The position numbers and the translations under genes were made by a program. Shown in pieces: positions 26,783 to 35,800 of a DNA stretch of 64,000 nucleotides. The stretch is from NCBI GenBank assembly GCA_036383895.1, contig DASVNK010000010.1:19921-83920 (forward strand). The letters are read 5' to 3'. A model generated the notes under the pieces. It did no database searches. It was not told the origin of the DNA and was given only the letters and a program-made list of their open reading frames with translations. This stretch comes from DASVNK01 sp036383895. GTDB taxonomy: Bacteria > Verrucomicrobiota > Verrucomicrobiia > Limisphaerales > SXQI01. Numbering within the stretch: position 1 is the stretch's first letter; the number at the start of each line of letters is the position of its first letter.

Positions 26783-29770
26783 ATGAATCAGAAAACATTC
26801 GAACCTTTCCGCCGGCAGCGATCCCTCCTCTTTATGAAAACGATGAAAACCAACCTTACCGCTCCCGCCCGCCATGCCCTGCGCCGCTGGAAAGTGACCG
26901 GGCTGACCTTGGGGCTCCTGCTCGGCCTCGTCCAGGGAACGCAGTTGGCCGTCCTCAGCGCCGAGACTCGCCTGGTCGAACGGGTCGAACCCGCCGCCGG
27001 CAGGATCGTCATTCCCTACACCAAATACGTCCTCCCCAATGGCCTCACCCTGATCGTTCACGAGGACCACTCCGATCCGGTCGTTCACGTCGATGTCACT
27101 TACCACGTCGGCTCCGCCCGCGAGGAAATCGGCAAATCAGGCTTCGCTCACTTCTTTGAGCACATGCAATTCCAGGGCAGCGATAACGTCGGCGATGACC
27201 AGCATTTCAAGATCGTTACCCAGTCCGGCGGACGCCTCAATGGCTCCACCAATCGCGATCGCACCAACTATTACGAAACCACCCCGGTCAATCAGCTGGA
27301 AAAAATCCTTTGGCTCGAAGCCGACCGCATGGGCTTTTTTCTCGATGCAGTTACCCAGCAAAAATTCGAGGTCCAGCGGGACACCGTTAAAAACGAACGC
27401 GGACAAAATTACGATAATCGCCCCTACGGCCTCGTGATGGAAACCATCTCGCGCAACCTTTATCCCTATGGGCATCCCTATTCCTGGATGACCATCGGTT
27501 ACGTCGAGGATCTCAACCGTGTAAATGTGGACGACCTCAAGAACTTCTTTCTCCGCTGGTACGGTCCCAACAACGCCACCCTCACCATCGGCGGTGACGT
27601 CAACACCGCGGAAGTCGTCAAAATGGTCGAAAAATATTTCGGCTCCATTCCCCGCGGACCAGAGGTCACTCCCACCGTGGTCCCGCCCGCGAAGCTCGAC
27701 GCTGACCGCTACCTGACCCTGGTCGACAACTACGCCCGGCAACCGATGCTGGTCATAGCGTTTCCCTCCGTCCCCGCCTATCATTCAGACGAATACGCGC
27801 TCGATTGCCTCGCGGAAATCCTCGGTCAGGGTAAGAACTCCATCCTTTACCAGGAACTCGTCAAAGACCAACGCGCGCTGAATGCCAGCGTGAGGAATTC
27901 GACCGCCGAACTGGCCGGCGAATTCGTGATTAACGTGATGCCGGTGCCCGGCCGTTCCCTGGCCGAGACGAAAAAACTGTATGACGACGCCATCAAAGCC
28001 TTCGATGCGCGCGGCGTCACGGACGAAGACATTGCCCGCTTCACCGGCTCGATTGAAGCCAGCCTCATCAACGGCCTTCAAAGCGTTTCCGCCAAAGTCA
28101 GTCAGCTCGCCCAATTCGAAACCTTCACCGACAATCCCAACTACATCGGAGTGCAACTCCAACGCTACACCAACGTCACCAAAGCCGACGTGCAGCGCGT
28201 CTATGAAAAGTATCTCAAAGGCAAACCCTCCGTCATCTTGAGTGTCGCCACCAAAACCGCGCCCACCAACCTTGTCGCCCAGGAAAATTTCACCATCGAG
28301 AAAACCGGCTACAAAGCGCCCGACTACGGCTACGCAGGTTTAAAATACCAGAAAGCCAAAGACACCTTCGACCGCACCAAAATGCCGGGCAGCGGACCGA
28401 ATCCAGTCGTCAAAGTCCCGCCTTTTTGGCAACAAACCCTCTCCGGCACCGTGCAGGCGATCGGTGCTGAATCAACCGAACTCCCCATCATCGCGCTCAC
28501 CTTCTCCATGCCCGGCGGCCATTTGACCCATGCTGGCGACCTCTCCAAAGCCGGGCTCGCCCAACTCTTCGGCCGCATGATGAATGAGGATACCCAGGAC
28601 CGCACCGCCGAACAGTTCCAGACCGCTCTCCAGAGTCTCGGGAGCTCAATCAGCGTCGGGAGCGGCCTCGACGAGATCAACGTGAGTGTGCAATCCCTCA
28701 AAAAGAATCTGGATCAAACCCTCGCCCTCGTTGAAGAGCGCCTCCTTCGCCCCAAATTCACCACCGCCGCTTTCGATCGCATCAAAAAGCAGACGCTCGA
28801 AGGATTTAAAATACGCAAATCACAACCCGCCGCCGTCGCCAGCGAGGTCTTCGACAGAATTAACTACGGCCCGGGAAATATTCTCGGCATCAGCGAAGTC
28901 GGCACCGAGGAAACCGTCCAGAATCTCACCCTCAAGGACGTGGAGGATTTCTACGCGCGTTTCCTCACTCGCCGCGCCTCCCGGCTCGCCGTCGTGGGCG
29001 ACATCTCCCAAAAGGAAATCGTCGCAAAACTCGGCTTCCTCTCCAAACTCCCCGACCGCGAAGTCAAAATACCCGACCTCGCCGCCGCCCCGAAAGTTGA
29101 GAAATCACGCATTTACTTCGTCGATGTCCCGAGAGCCGCGCAGACAGAATTCCGCGTCGGTTATGTCACCGGCCTTAAATACGATGCGACCGGCGAGTAT
29201 TACCGTGCCGGCCTCGCTAATTACGCCCTCGGCGGGATGTTCTCCAGCCGCCTCAATCTCAACCTCCGCGAAGACAAAGCATGGACCTACGGCGCGCGCA
29301 GCGGATTCTCCGGGGACAAATACACCGGCACCTTCTCCTTCAGCTCGGGCATCCGCTCGGATGCCACCGCCCAGGCCCTCGGCGAAGTCCTGAAGGAACT
29401 CAGCCAGTACGCCACCGCCGGCCCCACCGCGGAAGAATTGGAATTCACCCGCAGCGCCATCGGCCAGGCCGACGCCCTGCGCTATGAAACCCCGCTCCAG
29501 AAAGCCGGCTTCATCATGCGCATCCTGGAATACAACCTCCCCCCCGATTACGTCGATCAGCAGAACAAAATCCTGGCCAAAATTGACGCAAAGGAAATTC
29601 AGCCCCTCACCGCCCGTTGGTTCCAAACCAATGCCGTCAACATCCTCCTCGTCGGAGACAAAGCCAAAGTCCACCAGGATCTTCAGAAATCCGGTTTCGA
29701 TATCATTGAACTCGATTCCAACGGAGAAAAGATCGCATCGCCTCAGTCCAGTTCGGGCGGCGGCATTTGA
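26783..29770 (+). CDS. M16-family zinc metallopeptidase, two-unit fused form, exported
   Basis: A 995-aa insulinase/pitrilysin-type peptidase. After an N-terminal signal-like hydrophobic stretch (about 40-60), the first M16 unit carries the inverted zinc motif HFFEH (123-127), with the third ligand Glu205 in VKNERGQNYDNRPYG at the usual distance. The second unit (from about 500: LPIIALTFSMPGGHLTHAGDLSKAGLAQLFGRMM) lacks HxxEH, as in inactive partner domains. Fusing active and inactive units in one chain is normal for long M16 enzymes. The ATG at 26783 was chosen; 26834 is an alternative and no strong ribosome site decides. Confidence 0.88.
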   Translation: MNQKTFEPFRRQRSLLFMKTMKTNLTAPARHALRRWKVTGLTLGLLLGLVQGTQLAVLSAETRLVERVEPAAGRIVIPYTKYVLPNGLTLIVHEDHSDPVVHVDVTYHVGSAREEIGKSGFAHFFEHMQFQGSDNVGDDQHFKIVTQSGGRLNGSTNRDRTNYYETTPVNQLEKILWLEADRMGFFLDAVTQQKFEVQRDTVKNERGQNYDNRPYGLVMETISRNLYPYGHPYSWMTIGYVEDLNRVNVDDLKNFFLRWYGPNNATLTIGGDVNTAEVVKMVEKYFGSIPRGPEVTPTVVPPAKLDADRYLTLVDNYARQPMLVIAFPSVPAYHSDEYALDCLAEILGQGKNSILYQELVKDQRALNASVRNSTAELAGEFVINVMPVPGRSLAETKKLYDDAIKAFDARGVTDEDIARFTGSIEASLINGLQSVSAKVSQLAQFETFTDNPNYIGVQLQRYTNVTKADVQRVYEKYLKGKPSVILSVATKTAPTNLVAQENFTIEKTGYKAPDYGYAGLKYQKAKDTFDRTKMPGSGPNPVVKVPPFWQQTLSGTVQAIGAESTELPIIALTFSMPGGHLTHAGDLSKAGLAQLFGRMMNEDTQDRTAEQFQTALQSLGSSISVGSGLDEINVSVQSLKKNLDQTLALVEERLLRPKFTTAAFDRIKKQTLEGFKIRKSQPAAVASEVFDRINYGPGNILGISEVGTEETVQNLTLKDVEDFYARFLTRRASRLAVVGDISQKEIVAKLGFLSKLPDREVKIPDLAAAPKVEKSRIYFVDVPRAAQTEFRVGYVTGLKYDATGEYYRAGLANYALGGMFSSRLNLNLREDKAWTYGARSGFSGDKYTGTFSFSSGIRSDATAQALGEVLKELSQYATAGPTAEELEFTRSAIGQADALRYETPLQKAGFIMRILEYNLPPDYVDQQNKILAKIDAKEIQPLTARWFQTNAVNILLVGDKAKVHQDLQKSGFDIIELDSNGEKIASPQSSSGGGI

Positions 29771-29784
29771 TTTGGTGAAATAAT

Positions 29785-29848
29785 GGTAGGGCGGGTTGTC
29801 CTCAACGCGCCGCGCCCACGTGTTACGTATGTCCTGACCCAACCCACT
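29785..29848. repeat. Dispersed repeat R1, copy 1
   Basis: Begins TAGGGCGGGTTGTCCTCAA and runs on to CTGACCCAACCC. A close copy lies at 35585-35645 and a shorter one at 38672-38703. The first two flank the 1837-aa gene as direct repeats. Confidence 0.75.
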
Positions 29849-29864
29849 CATCACTTTTCTGGGG

Positions 29865-29878
29865 ACTCAGCACTCAGC
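29865..29878 (+). repeat. Heptamer repeat (ACTCAGC)x2
   Basis: Two copies of ACTCAGC just upstream of the 1837-aa gene; the same unit occurs at 51934 and 52088. Confidence 0.7.
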
Positions 29879-29924
29879 CTGCGGTTTGACTTTATCGCGC
29901 CGCTTTTGCTAAAACTTACGTCCA

Positions 29925-32900
29925 ATGTCCCGAGTTCTTTCCATCCTTTTGTTAGGCTTTTTGCTGCATTCCCGAGCAGCCGAACTGTCGCGCCTGCGCA
30001 CTTTTGACGTTCCATTTCCAACGAGTGATCTCGTTTTCGATCTCGCGCGGCAACGCGCTTACCTCACGGACCCTTCTTCGAACCAGGTGGTCGCGGTGGA
30101 TCTCAACACTGGCACCTTGGTGGATCGTTTCGTTTTCGATCATCGCCCCGAAACGCTCGCCCTGCGTCCCGATGGCTCGCGCCTTTACACCGCCATGCCC
30201 ATCCGCGCGCACGACTACTATTGGTTCGGCGCGCACACCGGTTACGTCGGTGAAGTGAATCTTCAGGCAACGCCCGCCACCCGCCGCGAATTTTTCGTTG
30301 ATGTTGATCCTTTTGGCATCATCGCCACGGATCAGGGGTGGCTCGCGATTCCCGACGGGTCCGGCCAGTGGACTGAACTCGTTTCTTTCAATGCTGCCAC
30401 CGGACAGCGGATCAGTTCTCGGATGATCCGCCAGATGAGCAACATTCGGCTTCACCCCAACCAAACTCAGTTTTACACCGCCGATACAGATTCCTCTCCC
30501 TCCGATATCGAAAGCTGGGCCATCTCTTCGCTGGATGGTTCGCTCTCTGGCGGCGTTGATTCTCCCTATCACGGCGACTATCCGATGAGCGGCCGCGTTT
30601 ATATTAATCCGAACGGTTCGAATCTTGTGACTGCCGGCGGGACTGTCCTCACCAGCTCAACGGATCCCGCCAAGGACATGCGCTTCATCACTTCGCTCCG
30701 TAATGGCGGAGTTGCGGCCGCCGTCTTTGATCCCGCGCACAAAGCTCTCTTCGCCGCAAATTTTCAAAGCAGGCTCAGCCAGTATGGTCCTGACTTTCAG
30801 TTCGTTCGCGATTACACCATCGGAGCGTCTCCTCGCTACCTCACTGTCTTTTCAAACCTTCTCGTGGTCGCTTATCAACGCGCTGATCGCACTTCCTTCG
30901 ATTTCTTCGATAATCCAGCCATCGGTGGCGAAACCAATGCGCCGCCGGTGCCGAACTTTGTGTGGACTCCCGAATCACCCACCACCACGAACCTCATCAC
31001 CCTCGATGCGTCTCTCACCACCGATGATCAACCTCTCACAAATCTCCTTTATCGCTGGGATTTCGAGGCCGACGGGACTTGGGAGGTCCATTACACGAAC
31101 ACTCCCCTGGCCCTCGTCCGCTACTCAACGGGTGGGACCAAAACCATTCGCCTGGAAGTAATCGATAGCTTTGGCGTCTCCGCTCGCATCGAACAATCCG
31201 TCAATGTTCCTTTCGCGATCGATCCTGGAAATCCCGGCGGCGCAAATACCGCCTTCGAACTCCCATTCTCTGCGACGGACCTTGCGGTCGATGCAACTCA
31301 CTTCCGCCTTTTCGCCACGCACTCAGCCGAAAAAAAGCTCGTCGTCCTTAATCTCACCAACGGTTTCGTTGAACGCGAATTCTCCTTCGCTAACACCCCC
31401 GAGCGAATGGCCATCTCTCCGAATGGCAGCAATCTCTTCGTCACGCTCATCACCCGCCCGCATAGCCCTTATTGGTTCAGCGCCCATACCGGATACGTCG
31501 CCCAGATTTCTCTCGTTTCCCTCGCTAAAGTCGGCGAGGTCCGCGTGGATGTTGATCCTTATGACATTGTCGCTACGGATAACGGCATCCTCGGCATCAG
31601 TGGCGGCTCGGATCAATCGTCAGAAGTCGTCACTGTCGAAAGCGCCACCGGCCGCATTCTCGGTCGCGTTGGCGCTTATATGGGTGGTTTGCTCGCGCTC
31701 CATCCCAGCCAGGGCGCCATCTATTACGGCGACCAGGGTCTCTCTCCCGCCGACTTTGACCGCATTAATTTCGATCCGCAAACCGGCGCCATTCTCAGCG
31801 CGTGGGATTCTCCTTATCACGGTGACTATTCTCTCGGCGGAAAACCGTACCTCTCGCCGGATGGCCGTTACGTTCTCAGTCGCGCCGGTGTTCTTTTGTC
31901 CGGCTCATCAGATCGCAATCTCGACCTTCGCTACGTCAACACGCTGCTCGGATTTTCGGGAGCTTTCTTCGATGTCGAAAATGACGCTCTCTTCACCGTT
32001 GGTGGAGGAGAATTGCACTACTATAACGATCAATATCAGCGGATGCGGACGGACGCCGTGAACGCTTCCGCCAATTACGTCTTTGGCAACGGCACAAATC
32101 TCTGGTTGGTCGCGCGCACTGCCAACCGCACCACCGTTTACCCATACCGTAATCCTGCCGGCGCGGCTCGAAACAACGTTGCACCGATCGTCACCATCAC
32201 TGAAACAAACCGCGTCTCCCAATTGGGCCGGCTCTTTGGCATCTCGGTCAAAGCTTCCATTGTCGACGAAGATCCAGGCTCCGTTCAGGTCCGGTGGGAC
32301 TTCGACGCGGATGGCCAGTACGAAACCGATTTCAGCACAAATCTCTCTGCTACCTACTTTTATAACTTTCCAGGCGTCCGCACGATTCGCGTCCAGGCAA
32401 AGGATGATTTTAGCGCCGTCTCCGAACGCGAAACAACTGTCAACGTCAGCCGGGGTGTTTATCCAGGCGTCGTGTTGGATCCCGATGTAAACCCTGCCTT
32501 TCGGTTCTCAGCGCCAATCCGCTTGGCCGCTTTCCATCCCACTCGCCCGCTCCTCTTTGCGGTTGCCGATGGCACCCCCAACATTTTCATGATCAATCTG
32601 GAGACTGGACACGCGGAGCGGGTCTGGACTTACACGCACATTCCAGGCCTCAGCGCCAAATCCATGACCATCCGTCCAGATGGTAAGCGCCTCTTTGTCG
32701 CGTTGGGCGGTCTCGATTCGATGAATCGCGAGATGGGCTTTGTCGCCGAGTTCGATCTCGATTTAATGCAACTCACGTTTGAGTATGCAACGCCTACTAT
32801 TATAAACGACATGGTCGCGACCGACTCTGGCCTGGTCTTCGTTACCGATGCCTATGGCGTCTCGCGATTTCCCTTCGTGATTAACACGCTCAGTGGCGAG

Positions 32901-35438
32901 CGCGCCTCCGTCGATCTTCCCGCTGATGGTTATCTGGCCCTGCACCCAAGCCACGAGTTCCTTTACGCCACCAGAACGGAAGATACGGGCGGCGGCATGT
33001 ACATTAATACGCTCTATAGCTACCGGATATCTTCGGACGGAACGCTCACCGCGCAGGGCACCCCGATGCGCAATGGCGGCTCCCTGGAAGGTCCCGATCT
33101 CTCCGTCGTTCCGGATGGCACCGCGGTCCTCCTCCATACCAGCGCGTTCCATCTTACCTCCACCAATCCGGCCACCGACCTCAAACAGTTCCATTTGGTC
33201 AACGTTCCGCATTTCGGCAGTGCGGTCTTTGATACCAACCGCCATCTCCTCGCCGCCGCCCATGGCACGAACATCACGTTCGTCAGTTACGATACCAACA
33301 CCTTTCGCGAGACGCGCTCCTATCTCGGACGATCGGTGATCATTGGGCAAAGCTCCAATCGCATCGGCGTCATTGTTAACTCATCCGGTGACGCAAAAAT
33401 CTCCTTCCTGACCTTCCCGGCCAGCAGCGTAGAAGAAAACCTGCCGCCCAGCGTTACTCTCACCGCCTTGGAAACCAGCCCCGTCCTCTCCGTCGGCGCG
33501 CCCTTTGACCTTCTCGCGCGTGCGACTGACCTCGATGGCACCATTCGAAACATTAAAATCATTTCCGATTCAGCGGAATGGAGCACCAATTCCGATACGC
33601 TCGCCGCCACCCCTTTGATCCATGCCGGCACCAACATCTTTTACGCGGTCGCCACCGATAACTTCAACGTTGCCAGCACCTCCGCGGTCGTGCAGGTCTG
33701 GGGCAACATCCCTCCGAACGTCTCGTTCATTCAACCCGCTACCAATAATGTGTTGATCTCGAATCCGGGGTTAACTCTCGTGGTCACCGCGAACGCTTCC
33801 GATCCCGACGGCTCCATTGCTCTCGTTCGGCTCTGGTCAAATAATCAGCAGGTCACAATCGACACCACCGCCCCTTATTCCTTCAACTTTCGGCCCGGTG
33901 TTCAGGGAATCTACCGGCTCCAGCTCGAGGCAGTTGATAACGAGGGTGCCAGTAGATTTTCGGAAACCATCACCGTTCGCTTTCAGAACCTGAACGACAA
34001 CCTGATGGTCGATATGCCCGTTCTGTTCGCCACGAACTACAATCTCACTGTCTCCACCGTGAATGCCACTCGCCAGAAAGGTGAGCCCCTCCACGCGGGC
34101 GCCCCGGGTGGTCGCTCCGTCTGGTGGGCCTGGCGCGCTCCGGAAGGCCTGCCCGGCACTCTCACGCTCGATACGCGAGGCAGTGATTTTGATACCGTCC
34201 TGGCGGTCTATTACAGCACGAACGTTTCTTTCCAAACGACCGTCAGCAATCTGCTCCTCGTCGCGGAAAATGACGACCACCCAGGCATCGCACCCGCCAG
34301 CCACGTCAAGTTCACTCCCGAACGGAATCGCGTTTACTACATCGCCGTCGATGGCCGCGATGGGGTCGGGGGCGAGGCCGTGTTGAACCTGCGTTTTGTC
34401 GCTGCCAACGGTCCGAGTAACGACCTCTTGTCCCTGGCGAGAAGCGTAACGGTCAGCGGCAGTCTTCTCGTTTCCAGCAATAACGCCGCCACCAAGGAAA
34501 CCGCCGAGCCGAACCATGCCGGCAATCGTGGCGGTGCGTCAGTCTGGTGGCGTTTTACCACCGCCGCGTCCGGCGCACCCATCAAAATCTCCACGGCTGG
34601 CAGCGGCTTCGACACGCTCCTCGCGGTCTATACCAACGCTGCCACCGCGAGTCCCAATGCCATTCCCACCATGGAAAATCTGCGGCTCGTCGCTTCCAAT
34701 GATGATGCTCCGGACGGAATTCGCACCAGTGAATTGATCTTCACCCCGCGTAGCGCAGGTCCCTTTTTCGTCGCCGTCGACGGATATAATGGTGCTGAAG
34801 GCACGATCCGCTTGAGCCTCACCCGTCCGCTGGGCTCCAGGCCTCCAAACGACGATTTCGTGAACGCCGCACTTCTTGGCGGTACCGCCACCATCACCAA
34901 CGTGGTTACTTCACTGGCGACTATTGAGACCGGGGAGCCTGTTCATTCCCAGAGCATCCCGGGCGGTTCCGTCTGGTATCGGTGGACAGCCCCTGTCGAT
35001 GGACCCGTCTACCTCTCAACCAAAGGCAGCGACTTCGATACGGTTCTCACTGTCTTCACTGGCGGCGCTATCACGAATCTCGCTCTCATCGCATCGAATG
35101 ACGACGATTCCGCTTCCCTCATCACCAGCGCGCTCGCTTTCGACGCAGTCGCCGGCACCGATTACGCGATCGCGGTTTCCGGCTACAACCGCGCCACCGG
35201 CAACGCGATCCTCACCCTCAACCAACATCCAGTTTTCATCCCACGCCTGGCCACCACTTGGACTGGGGAAAGGCTTACCATCGCGGTTTCAGGAGCGACC
35301 GGTAACATGGTCGTTGAAACCAGCACCGACCTGGTGAACTGGCAGACGCTGCAAAACGTCTTTGGCAGCGACGTAGCGCTCGAAGTCACTCCGAACACCG
35401 AAGGCCCAAAACAGTTTTATCGCGTTCGCGTTCAATAG
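29925..35438 (+). CDS. Giant exported multi-propeller / PKD / PPC-like protein
   Basis: 1837 aa with a signal peptide (MSRVLSILLLGFLLHSRAAE). Three YncE-like propeller segments (about 20-330, 436-741, 843-1165) share AYLTDPSSNQVVAVDLNTG-type blades and a repeated SPYHGDYPMSG/SPYHGDYSLGG motif. Two PKD-like domains (about 335-430 and 745-840) separate them, with YRWDFEADG and VRWDFDADG. Two Ig-like domains (about 1170-1353; DLDGTIRNIKI, DPDGSIALVRL) are followed by three PPC-like domains (about 1355-1490, 1495-1635, 1638-1765; GSDFDTVLAVY, GSGFDTLLAVY, GSDFDTVLTVF). The C-terminus ends KQFYRVRVQ, a verrucomicrobial C-terminal pattern. Probably extracellular, ligand unknown; no enzyme domain found. 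Confidence 0.8.
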   Translation: MSRVLSILLLGFLLHSRAAELSRLRTFDVPFPTSDLVFDLARQRAYLTDPSSNQVVAVDLNTGTLVDRFVFDHRPETLALRPDGSRLYTAMPIRAHDYYWFGAHTGYVGEVNLQATPATRREFFVDVDPFGIIATDQGWLAIPDGSGQWTELVSFNAATGQRISSRMIRQMSNIRLHPNQTQFYTADTDSSPSDIESWAISSLDGSLSGGVDSPYHGDYPMSGRVYINPNGSNLVTAGGTVLTSSTDPAKDMRFITSLRNGGVAAAVFDPAHKALFAANFQSRLSQYGPDFQFVRDYTIGASPRYLTVFSNLLVVAYQRADRTSFDFFDNPAIGGETNAPPVPNFVWTPESPTTTNLITLDASLTTDDQPLTNLLYRWDFEADGTWEVHYTNTPLALVRYSTGGTKTIRLEVIDSFGVSARIEQSVNVPFAIDPGNPGGANTAFELPFSATDLAVDATHFRLFATHSAEKKLVVLNLTNGFVEREFSFANTPERMAISPNGSNLFVTLITRPHSPYWFSAHTGYVAQISLVSLAKVGEVRVDVDPYDIVATDNGILGISGGSDQSSEVVTVESATGRILGRVGAYMGGLLALHPSQGAIYYGDQGLSPADFDRINFDPQTGAILSAWDSPYHGDYSLGGKPYLSPDGRYVLSRAGVLLSGSSDRNLDLRYVNTLLGFSGAFFDVENDALFTVGGGELHYYNDQYQRMRTDAVNASANYVFGNGTNLWLVARTANRTTVYPYRNPAGAARNNVAPIVTITETNRVSQLGRLFGISVKASIVDEDPGSVQVRWDFDADGQYETDFSTNLSATYFYNFPGVRTIRVQAKDDFSAVSERETTVNVSRGVYPGVVLDPDVNPAFRFSAPIRLAAFHPTRPLLFAVADGTPNIFMINLETGHAERVWTYTHIPGLSAKSMTIRPDGKRLFVALGGLDSMNREMGFVAEFDLDLMQLTFEYATPTIINDMVATDSGLVFVTDAYGVSRFPFVINTLSGERASVDLPADGYLALHPSHEFLYATRTEDTGGGMYINTLYSYRISSDGTLTAQGTPMRNGGSLEGPDLSVVPDGTAVLLHTSAFHLTSTNPATDLKQFHLVNVPHFGSAVFDTNRHLLAAAHGTNITFVSYDTNTFRETRSYLGRSVIIGQSSNRIGVIVNSSGDAKISFLTFPASSVEENLPPSVTLTALETSPVLSVGAPFDLLARATDLDGTIRNIKIISDSAEWSTNSDTLAATPLIHAGTNIFYAVATDNFNVASTSAVVQVWGNIPPNVSFIQPATNNVLISNPGLTLVVTANASDPDGSIALVRLWSNNQQVTIDTTAPYSFNFRPGVQGIYRLQLEAVDNEGASRFSETITVRFQNLNDNLMVDMPVLFATNYNLTVSTVNATRQKGEPLHAGAPGGRSVWWAWRAPEGLPGTLTLDTRGSDFDTVLAVYYSTNVSFQTTVSNLLLVAENDDHPGIAPASHVKFTPERNRVYYIAVDGRDGVGGEAVLNLRFVAANGPSNDLLSLARSVTVSGSLLVSSNNAATKETAEPNHAGNRGGASVWWRFTTAASGAPIKISTAGSGFDTLLAVYTNAATASPNAIPTMENLRLVASNDDAPDGIRTSELIFTPRSAGPFFVAVDGYNGAEGTIRLSLTRPLGSRPPNDDFVNAALLGGTATITNVVTSLATIETGEPVHSQSIPGGSVWYRWTAPVDGPVYLSTKGSDFDTVLTVFTGGAITNLALIASNDDDSASLITSALAFDAVAGTDYAIAVSGYNRATGNAILTLNQHPVFIPRLATTWTGERLTIAVSGATGNMVVETSTDLVNWQTLQNVFGSDVALEVTPNTEGPKQFYRVRVQ

Positions 35439-35584
35439 CCGCCCGTCACCCACCTGTGCGCTAAGCGTTCAAGCATTCACCCGTAACGATTTTGCGGCTC
35501 GCCCTTCGGTCTTCGTCGCAACTACTAAAAACTCAAAACTCATAATCAAAAACTCAGATTTAGCCTTTCGCGTTTGGGAAAAAG

Positions 35585-35645
35585 GGCAGGGCGGGTTGTC
35601 CTCAACGCGCCGCCAAAGGTGTAACTATCTCCTAACCCAACCCCT
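35585..35645. repeat. Dispersed repeat R1, copy 2
   Basis: GGGCGGGTTGTCCTCAACG continues to CCTAACCCAACCCC. Same orientation as copy 1, about 5.8 kb away. Confidence 0.75.
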
Positions 35646-35696
35646 TCAACTAAAAATTAAAAATTCAAAACTCAAAACTCGCGCTAGCGCTGGCTC

Positions 35697-35720
35697 GGTG
35701 GCGCGACGCTCCTGCGGAGC
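35697..35720 (+). repeat. Palindromic repeat R2, intergenic copy
   Basis: Core GCGACGCTCCTGCGGAGC with the hairpin GCTCC-TGC-GGAGC; one of six copies in the window. Confidence 0.8.
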
Positions 35721-35800
35721 CTTTGTAAATTCGGAGGGATCTGGGTGGCGAACCAGTAGTTAAAATGTTCATCAAAAATGAGGTTCCTGAAATTGCTTCT

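Larger units (their letters stand above)
35439..35800. other. Repeat-filled gap between the giant gene and uvrA2
   Basis: No gene. It holds heptamer-like AAAACTC tracts (35527-35556 and 35651-35680), repeat R1 copy 2 (35585-35645) and one GCGACGCTCCTGCGGAGC palindrome (35697-35720). Confidence 0.7.

Noticed and set aside
28686..29393. Plus-strand frame within the M16 peptidase
   Set aside because: Shifted reading of the peptidase gene, Ser/Pro-rich; no ribosome site.
31171..32061. Plus-strand frame inside the 1837-aa gene
   Set aside because: Shifted reading of a GC-rich gene; Ser/Pro-rich with no motifs.
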